Positions 1 through 6,725 of a stretch of 12,661 nucleotides of DNA are shown one piece after another; the stretch's first letter is position 1; every line of letters starts with the position of its first letter. Where the stretch lies: assembly GCA_035455185.1 (NCBI GenBank), contig DATIFQ010000153.1, positions 1 through 12,661 of the forward strand. The letters run 5' to 3'. Source of the DNA: JAEHDI01 sp035455185. GTDB lineage: Bacteria; Acidobacteriota; Terriglobia; Bryobacterales; Bryobacteraceae. The notes under the pieces were generated by a model. That model made no database searches. It saw only the letters and a list, made by a program, of their open reading frames with translations, and had not been told where the DNA came from. A program made the translations under genes and the position numbers.

Positions 1-148
1 CCTTGCGCTGCACCCCGTCCGGCGCCTGCCGGATCGACAGCTTGACCGCCGGAAACCTGTGCCCGGCATCGATCGCCGGCACAGCGCCGTAAGTCTGTTC
101 CACCGCCGTGTAGAAGCGGTTATTAGTGGATGCTATGTAACACGACAT
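1..148 (-). CDS. Putative phage major tail (tube) protein, N-terminal part only
   Basis: A minus-strand frame opens with ATG at 148-146 and runs open to the left edge, giving 49 codons. The product begins MSCYIASTNNRFYTAVEQ and continues with a RFPAVKLSIRQ stretch. From memory, this N-terminal pattern resembles tail-tube type proteins of siphovirus-like prophages, but I cannot search it. It lies directly downstream of the putative tail-completion gene, where siphophages encode the major tail protein. A G-rich GGTGGGGA-like stretch precedes the start with acceptable spacing. The upstream gap holds a nested inverted repeat. The rest of the gene is outside the window, so its intactness cannot be judged. 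Confidence 0.6.
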   Translation of the reverse strand, partial: MSCYIASTNNRFYTAVEQTYGAVPAIDAGHRFPAVKLSIRQAPDGVQRK

Positions 149-170
149 GATTCCCCACCCCATCTGGGAT

Positions 171-229
171 GAAATGGGGATTGACTACCATTTCGCCGCC
201 GTTGCGAAATGGCTGTCTGTCCCCATTTC
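171..229. repeat. Nested inverted repeat in the gap between two phage genes (REPIN-like)
   Basis: The outer arms GAAATGGGGA (171-180) and TCCCCATTTC (220-229) are perfect 10-bp complements. Inside them, CCATTTCGC (188-196) and GCGAAATGG (204-212) form a perfect 9-bp stem with a 7-base loop. AAATGG or its complement therefore occurs four times in 59 bases. No T-run follows on either strand, so it is not a normal terminator. From memory it recalls dispersed repeats with a GGGGACAGAC-like end that are associated with REP-type transposases, since 213-224 reads CTGTCTGTCCCC. It fills most of the 149-254 gap upstream of the putative tail-tube start. Confidence 0.6.
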
Positions 230-254
230 TTCACTCCCACTTTTCAGCCCTTCT

Positions 255-752
255 TCACCCCACGCTCACCTGCACGTCGAACCCGACCTTCGCCGTCTGG
301 ATGAAATTCTTTCCCCCGTGCTTGGTCGGCCCGAACGCCACCTCGTAACCGCCGGTGTAAAACAACCCCTGTCCCCATTCCCCACGCCGGGCGTCCAGCA
401 CGTCCGTCACCGCCTCGACATAGAGGGAGAGCTTCCTCTCCAGACCCTCCAGCCGGTCTTGGGATACCCTGACCTCGACCGCCATTCTTGCCGTGCCGGA
501 GAACGTGCGGAACTTTTCCCGCAGGCTGTTCGCCAGCTTCTCGCAGTACACATAAATAGCCGGGTACGTCGCTCCCGCCGAGCGTTCGACCGCCTCGGGC
601 GTGATGTTCTGCGGGATCACCTGTCTCGGCTCAATCGTCGGCAGCCGCATCCCCTCCCGTTCCGCGATCGACGTCACGAAATACGGGAGTCCCGCCGGCT
701 CTTGCAGCAGACTCAAGATCTTGCCCGTGCTTTTGCTTTCCACCTGTGCCAT
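255..752 (-). CDS. Putative phage tail completion/terminator protein
   Basis: A 165-aa protein starts at ATG 752-750, 4 bases after the stop of the preceding phage gene, with an AGAGGGT-like Shine-Dalgarno upstream. I see no signature motif I can name. The sequence has helices in its first half (around residues 60-110, with LANSLREKF and RLEGLERKL) and a strand-like C-terminus ending FDVQVSVG. Size and place, after the connector and before the tail-tube gene, match tail terminator or head-tail joining proteins, which are small and very divergent. The role is therefore inferred from gene order. It could instead be a second head-tail adaptor. Confidence 0.5.
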   Translation of the reverse strand: MAQVESKSTGKILSLLQEPAGLPYFVTSIAEREGMRLPTIEPRQVIPQNITPEAVERSAGATYPAIYVYCEKLANSLREKFRTFSGTARMAVEVRVSQDRLEGLERKLSLYVEAVTDVLDARRGEWGQGLFYTGGYEVAFGPTKHGGKNFIQTAKVGFDVQVSVG

Positions 753-756
753 GCTG

Positions 757-1524
757 CTACCCTCTCTGCAGAACCCGGCGAAGTGTCACGAAGTACGCCG
801 CCGGCTGTCCCTCGCCTGCCTGCCTTCCCCTGATGATTCCGTCCGGCGGCATCACCCAGTTGGTCCCCGCGGGCATCGGAGTCGCAGTCTGCAATTCCAC
901 GGAGTCCGATGTGATTCCTGCGTAAACGTTCCAGCCAGTCGCGTTCACCGGAGCGTCTGTAGCTTCGATCGCGAGCGCCGAGCCTTCTGTTACCGTCAGA
1001 TACACCGGGTCGCTCGGCTCCCCCTCCTGGCCGGCCGCTCCTGTCCAAGCCACGCGGACCCAGTAAGTTCCACCTGGCGAGCTTCCGGCGACCGCGCTCA
1101 GCCGAGCCGGCGCCGCTTTCGGGATCGGGTCGTAAACCAGCCCGATACCGATGTCAAAGGACTTGCGGGAGGCTTCGCTGGCGAGTCGCTCGTAGCCCTT
1201 CCACTTACCGAGGTAACGGTCGTTGTAGTGGGTGCTGTAAGCGTCCCTGTATGAGAGGGCAAGCGCGTGGTAGGTGTGCCACTGCCGCAATGCGGGTGTC
1301 ACTACCACCCTGCCCAAGTCCGGCCGCGCCCCACGGGACCCATCCGCCTGGTGCATCGACTGCCGCAGCAGGAAGTCCGTCAGTTCCACTTCGATTTCCT
1401 GCTTTGCCAGCGCCAGCTTCCGCGAAAGGTCGATCTGCTCCGTGCTGGCTAACTCGAAGATTGCGCTCTCGTAATCCCGCAGGTCTCCGAGCGTGGATAT
1501 AGTGCCGTCCGACAATAACGCCAT
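757..1524 (-). CDS. Putative head-tail connector with C-terminal Ig/FN3-like domain
   Basis: A 255-aa protein starts at ATG 1524-1522, with GGGGGAG just upstream at tight spacing. Residues about 1-125 are mostly helical (DYESAIFELASTEQIDLSRK, then LTDFLLRQSMHQ and LRQWHTYHALALSYRDAY), as expected for a head-tail adaptor. Residues about 135-235 look like one beta-sandwich repeat of FN3/Ig type: YWVRVAWTGAAGQEGEPSDP, VYLTV and GWNVYAG are typical strand and turn patterns. Such domains are often added to virion surface proteins and can bind carbohydrate or cell surfaces. The connector role rests on position after the capsid genes. A dispersed palindromic repeat sits about 10 bases upstream of the start. 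Confidence 0.5.
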   Translation of the reverse strand: MALLSDGTISTLGDLRDYESAIFELASTEQIDLSRKLALAKQEIEVELTDFLLRQSMHQADGSRGARPDLGRVVVTPALRQWHTYHALALSYRDAYSTHYNDRYLGKWKGYERLASEASRKSFDIGIGLVYDPIPKAAPARLSAVAGSSPGGTYWVRVAWTGAAGQEGEPSDPVYLTVTEGSALAIEATDAPVNATGWNVYAGITSDSVELQTATPMPAGTNWVMPPDGIIRGRQAGEGQPAAYFVTLRRVLQRG

Positions 1525-1533
1525 CGCTCCCCC

Positions 1534-1558
1534 GTGGCACAGGATTCAGCCTGTGTCC
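1534..1558. repeat. Dispersed palindromic repeat, copy 1
   Basis: This is a 25-base element with near-perfect dyad symmetry: CACAGG and CCTGTG arms around a short ATTCAG centre. It matches the reverse complement of 11992-12016 at 23 of 25 positions. It occupies most of the 33-base gap between two phage genes and touches the stop codon of the 108-aa gene. There is no T-run, so it is not a canonical terminator. Two copies in unrelated contexts mark it as a genome-dispersed element. Confidence 0.7.
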
Positions 1559-1884
1559 TAGTCCCTCTGTCCCGCCTGCTGGCCCGCAGCTTTCTTGGAC
1601 TTCCCTTCGGTGACGACCGTCACCTGCAACTTGCTGGCGATTGCCTGCTGCTCCGCCTCCCGCCTCGCCGCCGAGATCTCCGCCCGGAAGCGGCTCACTT
1701 CCGCTTCCTCGGCCAGGCTGGCCACTCCTTCGGCGATCATCCGCGCCGCGATCCTGCGTCCCACCTCTGTCAGCACGCCGGGACGGCCCCCGTCGGGAGT
1801 CTCCTTGCTGGCGATGATCACGAACGGCTCGATAATCTCCGTCTCGATCTTCCGCAACTTCTGATAAAAAGCCTTCAAGTCCAT
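1558..1884 (-). CDS. Small helical phage-block protein of unknown function
   Basis: A 108-aa protein starts at ATG 1884-1882 with a strong GGAAGGAGG Shine-Dalgarno just upstream, which settles the start. I do not recognise a domain. The N-terminus (DLKAFYQKLRKIETEIIEPF) and residues about 55-85 (LAEEAEVSRFRAEISAARREA) look like amphipathic helices, the second rich in Ala and Glu and possibly coiled. The tail end is basic and Gln-rich. It lies between the major capsid gene and the putative connector, so a capsid decoration, adaptor or assembly role is possible but unproven. The coding pattern and ribosome site support a real gene. Confidence 0.6.
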   Translation of the reverse strand: MDLKAFYQKLRKIETEIIEPFVIIASKETPDGGRPGVLTEVGRRIAARMIAEGVASLAEEAEVSRFRAEISAARREAEQQAIASKLQVTVVTEGKSKKAAGQQAGQRD

Positions 1885-1907
1885 GACTCCTCCTTCCGCA
1901 TCCCTTC

Positions 1908-1931
1908 GGGGGCGAGGAATTCCCCGCCCCC
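1908..1931. other. GC-rich hairpin behind the major capsid gene
   Basis: GGGGGCG (1908-1914) pairs with CGCCCCC (1925-1931). An A/C mismatch is followed by two more G-C pairs and an AATT loop. It lies in the 57-base gap between the capsid stop and the next start on the minus strand. No T-run follows on that strand, so it is more likely an RNA-stabilising or partial-termination element than a strong terminator. Its place after the most highly needed structural gene fits that idea. Confidence 0.45.
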
Positions 1932-1941
1932 GCCATCTCTG

Positions 1942-2853
1942 TTACGACCGCACTTGGATGCCGAACGAGTTCCGCAGCACTCCCACGCCGTACAGCACGT
2001 CCACCGTGAACTGCTGTGCCAGTGTGTTGGGCTGGTAGCTCATCACCACCCGCATGCCGAAGTTCCCGAGTTCGGCGTACTCGGCGATCGCGCCCGTCCC
2101 GGGTAGCGGCTGCGGCAGTCTCCGCATCACCAGCCCGAGGGCGCTCCGCGCGAAGCCGAGGTTGTTTGTGGTCACCGGCGCGCTTCCGGTCTTCTGCACG
2201 AATTGCGACCGGAACACGAAGAAGTCCTTGATCTTGCCCACCGTCCCGTCCACGAGCGCCCGCAACCCGGCCTCGCCGGCCGTCTGGAATTCGCTGAATC
2301 GCGGGATCTGCCGCAACTGCGAGTAAGTGGCTGCATCGACCACCAGGTACTTCGACTCGCTCGCTGGCACCTTCGACTGGAATAGCGCGGTCTCGGCTCC
2401 GTCGACGATCGCTTCCGTGATGGCCATCCCCGGAGTGCCCACCGGCGCGTTCGCCGTGAAGCTCGCGTAAGTGCTGAGCAGATCGCTCTCGATCTTCTCG
2501 GCCAGTGCCACTACCGCCGGCTGCATGTACAGCCGGAGCAGGTCTGGCACCGCCAGGACCTTCGTCACGTCCGGAATCTGGAATGTCGCCTCGGCGTGGG
2601 TGTTCAGTACGATCTGCGCGTTTCCCAAGTCCGGATTCTGCGCTTGTACCGTTCCGCCTTCGGCAAGGTTGTTGGCAACCAGGACCGGAGGGATCGGCAC
2701 GTTCACCGTGTCGCCCGCCTGCCCCAGCGTCGGCTCAAAATCGCGATTGACCAGGTTCCCCATCACGAGGTTACCCATCAGGGCGGGCAGAGCATCCACC
2801 GCCACTAACTTGACAATCGCATTGGCCACATTAGCTGATGTAACTGCTGGCAT
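1942..2853 (-). CDS. Major capsid protein, P22 coat (gp5)-like
   Basis: A 303-aa protein that should form the icosahedral head lattice. The N-terminus reads as P22-type coat proteins do: NLVMGNLVNRDFEP followed by GDTVNVPIPP (about residues 28-55). A long middle region has LAEKIESDLLSTY (about 137-149) and the usual K-LVVDAATYSQL strand and helix. The C-terminal half carries the FARSALGLVMR element (about 235-245) and GMRVVMSYQPN (about 268-278). The length is within the range for short members of this fold. The start at 2853 follows AGGAG at 8-base spacing. It sits behind the scaffold gene and in front of small connector genes, the usual order. The frame is intact. Confidence 0.82.
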   Translation of the reverse strand: MPAVTSANVANAIVKLVAVDALPALMGNLVMGNLVNRDFEPTLGQAGDTVNVPIPPVLVANNLAEGGTVQAQNPDLGNAQIVLNTHAEATFQIPDVTKVLAVPDLLRLYMQPAVVALAEKIESDLLSTYASFTANAPVGTPGMAITEAIVDGAETALFQSKVPASESKYLVVDAATYSQLRQIPRFSEFQTAGEAGLRALVDGTVGKIKDFFVFRSQFVQKTGSAPVTTNNLGFARSALGLVMRRLPQPLPGTGAIAEYAELGNFGMRVVMSYQPNTLAQQFTVDVLYGVGVLRNSFGIQVRS

Positions 2854-2939
2854 TGACTATCTCCTGTTTGTTGTTGGTTTCGCCTCTGCGGGCGTTTGAA
2901 TTACTCTCTGTCCGGCCGCCTTCCACGCCGCGACCGCTT

Positions 2940-3527
2940 CTACATGCCGCCAAGCGACTGCGAGGCGATTCGTGCTACTTCGCGACGGACCTTTTCCAGT
3001 TCGTCCGCGCTCATCCCCGGCTTGATTTTGTCGAGGTCCACTACCGGCCCGCCCGAGGACGCAGTCCGCGCCGCCGTGACGCCGGATCCGCCGAGGTTCC
3101 GCGCCGGCAGAAACTCGGGATTGTCGCTGACAAACTGCGTCAGGTAGTCGCGGAGCGCCACTTGGCCGCCCTCGGCCGACGCTACCAGGCGTCCGTCTTC
3201 CGCGCGGCGAATATCGTCCTTCACCGCCCGGAATGCGAGGTCTACTTTGACCACGCCCAGCCGCTGAAGCTCGGTGCGGACCGTCGCATTCCTCTCGGCC
3301 TCCTCCGCTGCCTGACGGCTGCGCGTGTTCTCGCTAATCAGCTCGTTCACGCGCCGCTCCAGCGACTCGCGCCGCTTCCGCTCCTCGAGCAGTTCCGCCT
3401 TGTAGGCCGGCTCGGCTTTCGCCGCCTCCTTCTTGGAGTACTCCTCGATCGCCTCTCGTATCAGCGAGCGGATTTCGATGCCGCCCGCTTCCGCCGTAAC
3501 CGGCGCGTCGTTCCTCATCTCTTCCAT
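2940..3527 (-). CDS. Phage capsid scaffolding protein
   Basis: A 195-aa, highly charged helical protein. Residues about 18-85 are dominated by Glu, Lys, Arg and Ala (SLIREAIEEYSKKEAAKAEP, then LLEERKRRESLERRVNELI), predicting a long helix or coiled coil. The second half has LGVVKVDLAFRAVKDDIRR, LRDYLTQFVSDNPEFLP and a Gly/Ser/Ala-rich linker, a layout common in head scaffolds of tailed phages. The C-terminus (DELEKVRREVARIASQS) is basic and helical, as in scaffolds that contact coat protein. The ATG at 3527 overlaps the portal end by 13 bases and follows AAGGAGA, implying coupled translation. It lies between portal and capsid genes as expected. No protease gene is visible nearby. Confidence 0.75.
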   Translation of the reverse strand: MEEMRNDAPVTAEAGGIEIRSLIREAIEEYSKKEAAKAEPAYKAELLEERKRRESLERRVNELISENTRSRQAAEEAERNATVRTELQRLGVVKVDLAFRAVKDDIRRAEDGRLVASAEGGQVALRDYLTQFVSDNPEFLPARNLGGSGVTAARTASSGGPVVDLDKIKPGMSADELEKVRREVARIASQSLGGM

Positions 3528-4936
3528 CGTTCTTCTCCTTGGCTCTCAGGCTGCTCGCACCACTCGTCGATCTCTCTCGCGATCCGGTCCTTGATTTCCT
3601 GCCTGACGTCGCACAGGTATTTCAGACTCAGCTTCTTCAGCACCTGCTTCCGCAGCGTCCTCGACCCTACCCCCAGGCCCAGCAGCTTCGTCGCATCCTC
3701 CAGCTCGCCGCTGAAGTCTCCGATGTCGAACTCGTCCAGGCCCGACACCTCGACCGACAAGTCGTCTTCCCGCGCCGCCTCAATGGAACAAAGGATTCGT
3801 CGCAGCGTGTCTTTCACTGTGTCGCCGTACGCCCGCAGGACTTCCTGCGTGATGGTGAAATCGCGCTGTTTGCTCAAGCCGGACTGCACCGACCCGCCCG
3901 TCAGCGCCCCTCCGGCTTGTGTCAGCAGGTAGCAGACGCGGTAGATCTCGTCTTTGAGCCGCGTCAGGTTATCGGCCGCAATCTGGTAGACGTGCCCCTC
4001 CGGCTCCGTCCACCCGAACCGGTCTTCCGACCCCAGTTGGATGTAATACGATTCCCCGGCGATCTGGTTCCATTCGCGGTCCGAGTAAACCACCGGAGTC
4101 GCGAACAACCCCATCGTCAGCGCCCACGACAACGCGTTCGACTTATTGAAATGCTCCAGTTGAAGCATCGCCGCCTTGTTCGCCAGCCACAACCCCTCGC
4201 TGACCTTCAGCTCGAAAATCGGAACGCGTTTTAGTTTCGCCAGCCCGTGGCGCCCTTCGTCGACAAGTTCCGGGGCGCCGGGCTCGTCGCCCCGCTCCGT
4301 GCGCCGGTACGTTCGGAACAACTCTTTGTCGTAGTACACCCACCGAGTCTCCCGGACCCAAGGGGCATCGCTCTCCCTCTCCTGCCGAAGGTGCGACGTC
4401 CGAACTACTACCCAGTCGAGATTGCCGTTCCCGTCGTGGCTCCAGTTGATCAGCTCCTCTGCTCTGCAATCGACCAGGTACGCTCGCGCCCAGCCTGCCG
4501 CTTCCTCCTCCGCCCGATTCGTCACCGGTCCCGACGGCCGCGGGAAGTCAACCAGCACGTAGCCGGAACCGGTCACCAGCGCCTCGATCAACACCCGACG
4601 GAAGAAATCCGTTAGCGACGTGCCCCGCAAGTCGCAATCTTCGACAAACTTCGCGAAGAACTCGCGGGCTGCCTCATTGTTCCCGTGAAAGCTAAGCAGC
4701 GGTTCGCGGCGAAACAGCGTCGCCGCGTACCAGTCGATGATCGAGCCGAGGTAGTTCTCATAAAAGACCCGGCTCAACCGCTCGCCGAAAACGTCCAGCG
4801 GCTCTTTCTGGCGCCTGACCAGATACTCGGAGGCGTGTTCCTTGAACTGCTCCCCGCCCGCGTAGAGGTCACGGTAGGTCCTCCACATCGCCCGCTTCGC
4901 GGCGTACTCCGGATGTTCTCGATCGATGTTGAACAC
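3515..4936 (-). CDS. Phage portal protein
   Basis: A 473-aa protein whose family forms the dodecameric DNA entry ring at one capsid vertex. The N-terminal region (residues about 38-80: EYLVRRQKEPLDVFGERLSR, then YLGSIIDWYAATLFRREP) has the layout I associate with DUF4055-type portal proteins. Later come a KSNALSWALTMGLFATPVVY segment and, near residues 345-390, GGALTGGSVQSGLSKQRDF followed by a long helix, as in portal stems and crowns. The start is GTG at 4936-4934 with a G-rich site upstream. It begins 45 bases after the terminase stop, and its end overlaps the scaffold start. Length and order (terminase, portal, scaffold, coat) are typical. Family naming is from memory. Confidence 0.78.
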   Translation of the reverse strand: MFNIDREHPEYAAKRAMWRTYRDLYAGGEQFKEHASEYLVRRQKEPLDVFGERLSRVFYENYLGSIIDWYAATLFRREPLLSFHGNNEAAREFFAKFVEDCDLRGTSLTDFFRRVLIEALVTGSGYVLVDFPRPSGPVTNRAEEEAAGWARAYLVDCRAEELINWSHDGNGNLDWVVVRTSHLRQERESDAPWVRETRWVYYDKELFRTYRRTERGDEPGAPELVDEGRHGLAKLKRVPIFELKVSEGLWLANKAAMLQLEHFNKSNALSWALTMGLFATPVVYSDREWNQIAGESYYIQLGSEDRFGWTEPEGHVYQIAADNLTRLKDEIYRVCYLLTQAGGALTGGSVQSGLSKQRDFTITQEVLRAYGDTVKDTLRRILCSIEAAREDDLSVEVSGLDEFDIGDFSGELEDATKLLGLGVGSRTLRKQVLKKLSLKYLCDVRQEIKDRIAREIDEWCEQPESQGEERWKR

Positions 4937-4981
4937 ACTCGCCCCCTGGCGGCCCTCGCGCCGGCGCTCGTCGCCGCAACG

Positions 4982-6283
4982 CTAAAACAGCCGCCTTCCT
5001 TTTTCTCCGGCCGGCTCCACCGGCCGGCATTCCTGGCAGACCAGGTACCCCAGCGCGTCCGAGAGGTGGGTCCGTTGCGGGTCCTTCTCTTTGTCGATGT
5101 TCTCGCTTCCGGGCTTGAATGAAACCTGCTCGAGATCGAGAATCAATTCCCGGCACTTCGGATCGATCAGCAACCGCGTCTCGTCCCCCGCCGACCGTAG
5201 CATCGCGTTCACCCAGCTCACGCGGTCCCGCACGGACGGGTTTGACTTCGGCACCCGGAAGTGAAATTCGTGGCCCGCCCGGCGCAACCCCTCCCGGACC
5301 ATCTCGTAGTCCGCCGATCCGGTCGTCTGCCGCTTCTGGCCCGTCGCATCCCCGTAAATGTACAGGCCGGCGCGATGAAAACGATACCTGCTCGTGAAGA
5401 CTTCCACCAGCTCCGGCGTGCACGATCGCCGCAGCACGATTTCGTCGATCACGTGGATCACATCGCCACGAATCTGGGCGATCACCGAGGACATCGGGTC
5501 CACGTTGAAGTCCAGCGCCCAGCGCAGCGGCAGCCCGGGGTCCATTTCTCCCGGCGCGAGGTTTCTGCTCCGGTCGAAAGCGTGGTAGGCCTGCCCGTCC
5601 TGGACGTTTAGATACTTGCCCAGGGCTTCCTGCTCGAAGAAACGGTCGTCATAACTGCGTTTCAGCCGTTCGTAATAGTCCGGTACTTTCTCGAGTAAAT
5701 GCCGGTTTTCGTAAGGCCGGGCCAGGACGACCTCATAACCTTCGACGGTGTTGTCAATGAACCGCCGGTAGACCCAATCGAACCCCTTCGGCGTCCACAC
5801 CGCGAATCCGCATAGCCGCTGCGCCTTTGGATCTCTCAACCGCCCTTCCAGCCGCAGCCACGCTTCCTGCGCGGTGTATGTCAGCTCGTCGAGCCCGAAC
5901 CACGCCAGGTTTGTGCCGCGGAGCCGTTCGTAATCGTCCACGGGCCGGAAGATGATCCGCGAACCCGTGTCCTTCATCACCAGAACGTTCTCCGCCTTGA
6001 GATAGTCGTGCGGGATCGCGCTTCGCCCCAGGATGTCGAACAACGTGCTTTGCGTCGCGTCCCTCAGCATCGGGTACGTCGGTGCGCCCAACAGCCCGGA
6101 GCGCCCGGGGTTCAGATAGCTGAGCCGGATCGCCTCCTGGCAAAGGGCTTGGCTCTTACCGGAGCCGACGGGCCCCGAAAAGCCTTTGAATCTCGCGCTG
6201 GACCTGTGGAAACGGGCCTGAGAAGGAAGCGGGGAGTACTTTATGTCCCTGATTCGGGTTCCTTCTCTGCCGGCTCCACCCAT
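4982..6283 (-). CDS. Phage terminase large subunit (ATPase and nuclease)
   Basis: A 433-aa DNA-packaging motor. Walker A is GPVGSGKS at residues 37-44. Walker B is LAWFGLDE with Asp132-Glu133, preceded by the usual RGTN turn. The coupling motif region follows with AVWTPKGFDWVY (about 161-172). The RNase H-like nuclease domain shows three acidic positions: Asp258 in ALDFNVDP, Asp312 in YIYGDATG and Asp410 in HLSDALGYL. All catalytic motifs are present and the frame is intact, so the enzyme could be active. The ATG at 6283 follows AAGGAGG with about 10 bases between. It overlaps the upstream 90-aa gene by 43 bases, implying co-translation. Confidence 0.9.
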   Translation of the reverse strand: MGGAGREGTRIRDIKYSPLPSQARFHRSSARFKGFSGPVGSGKSQALCQEAIRLSYLNPGRSGLLGAPTYPMLRDATQSTLFDILGRSAIPHDYLKAENVLVMKDTGSRIIFRPVDDYERLRGTNLAWFGLDELTYTAQEAWLRLEGRLRDPKAQRLCGFAVWTPKGFDWVYRRFIDNTVEGYEVVLARPYENRHLLEKVPDYYERLKRSYDDRFFEQEALGKYLNVQDGQAYHAFDRSRNLAPGEMDPGLPLRWALDFNVDPMSSVIAQIRGDVIHVIDEIVLRRSCTPELVEVFTSRYRFHRAGLYIYGDATGQKRQTTGSADYEMVREGLRRAGHEFHFRVPKSNPSVRDRVSWVNAMLRSAGDETRLLIDPKCRELILDLEQVSFKPGSENIDKEKDPQRTHLSDALGYLVCQECRPVEPAGEKGRRLF

Positions 6284-6513
6284 GTCACTCGAACCTCCTT
6301 CGGCGTGTCCTCTTTCATTTCCTGTTCCAGTTGAACCAGCCGGACGAAATCGCCCACAGAAACTTTGTACTGATCCTCCTGGAGTTTTGCTTCGAACTTC
6401 CGCAACACCCGTCCAACCAGTCGGGATCGCTTCACGGGACGTTTGCGGCCGGGCTTGTCGGTTTGTTTCTTTTTCTGTTCTTTCTCGTTCGTTTTTGCCA
6501 CCGACGTGCTCAT
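6241..6513 (-). CDS. Small basic protein before the large terminase (small-terminase position)
   Basis: A 90-aa protein. The start at 6513-6511 is chosen because GGAGGAG lies 6 bases upstream; longer in-frame starts (for example near 6741) give non-coding-looking residues and lack a good ribosome site. Residues 6-36 are extremely Lys/Arg-rich (KEQKKKQTDKPGRKRPVKRS), suggesting nucleic-acid contact. Residues about 33-70 form likely helices (LVGRVLRKFEAKL, VGDFVRLVQLEQEM), and the end reads EVRVTWVEPAEKEPE. The position directly before the large terminase is that of a small terminase, but I see no clear helix-turn-helix and it is short, so that role is a guess. It is the first gene of the visible phage operon. 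Confidence 0.6.
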   Translation of the reverse strand: MSTSVAKTNEKEQKKKQTDKPGRKRPVKRSRLVGRVLRKFEAKLQEDQYKVSVGDFVRLVQLEQEMKEDTPKEVRVTWVEPAEKEPESGT

Positions 6514-6660
6514 TTCCGCTCCTCCGCGACTCAGGGTCGCCAAACAGCGAACCTTCTCTGCCCAGAGAGTAGCACCAGGCCTCCTCCCCATGGCCGCCAC
6601 GTGGAAATCTATCTTGTTGACCATAAAGGCCTTAAAAAGCCGTAAAAACTTGTGAATGGG

Positions 6661-6681
6661 TTCATAAATACAATTTATGAA
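6661..6681. promoter_or_regulatory. AT-rich perfect palindrome, candidate operator
   Basis: TTCATAAAT (6661-6669) and ATTTATGAA (6673-6681) are perfect 9-bp complements around a 3-base ACA centre. It stands out from the GC-rich surroundings, lies between divergent genes, and sits about 10 bases upstream of the proposed ilv -35 box. A dimeric regulator site is the likeliest reading. It could control the phage block, the ilv operon, or both. The cognate regulator is not identifiable here. Confidence 0.5.
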
Positions 6682-6697
6682 AATGCACTCTTGCATT
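6682..6697. promoter_or_regulatory. Second dyad overlapping the proposed -35 box
   Basis: AATGCA (6682-6687) and TGCATT (6692-6697) are perfect 6-bp complements spaced by CTCT. The dyad begins at the base after the longer palindrome and overlaps the TTGCAT hexamer proposed as the ilv -35 element, so a bound protein would affect initiation there. It is short enough that chance cannot be excluded. Confidence 0.35.
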
Positions 6698-6719
6698 GCG
6701 GGGGATTGTACTGTAAGCT
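6691..6719 (+). promoter_or_regulatory. Candidate ilv promoter
   Basis: TTGCAT (6691-6696) and TAAGCT (6714-6719) are separated by 17 bases, the standard spacing. The -35 is fair and the -10 keeps only the TA...T positions, so it is a weak match. Counting from the -10, transcription would start at about 6726, the GTG of the leader peptide, which would make the leader mRNA leaderless. Confidence 0.3.
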
Positions 6720-6725
6720 CAAGAC

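Noticed and set aside
147..833. Plus-strand frames over the left phage genes (147-833, 601-1254 and others)
   Set aside because: They run opposite to phage genes with ribosome sites and coherent order; the translations are Arg/Pro/Ser-rich shadows.
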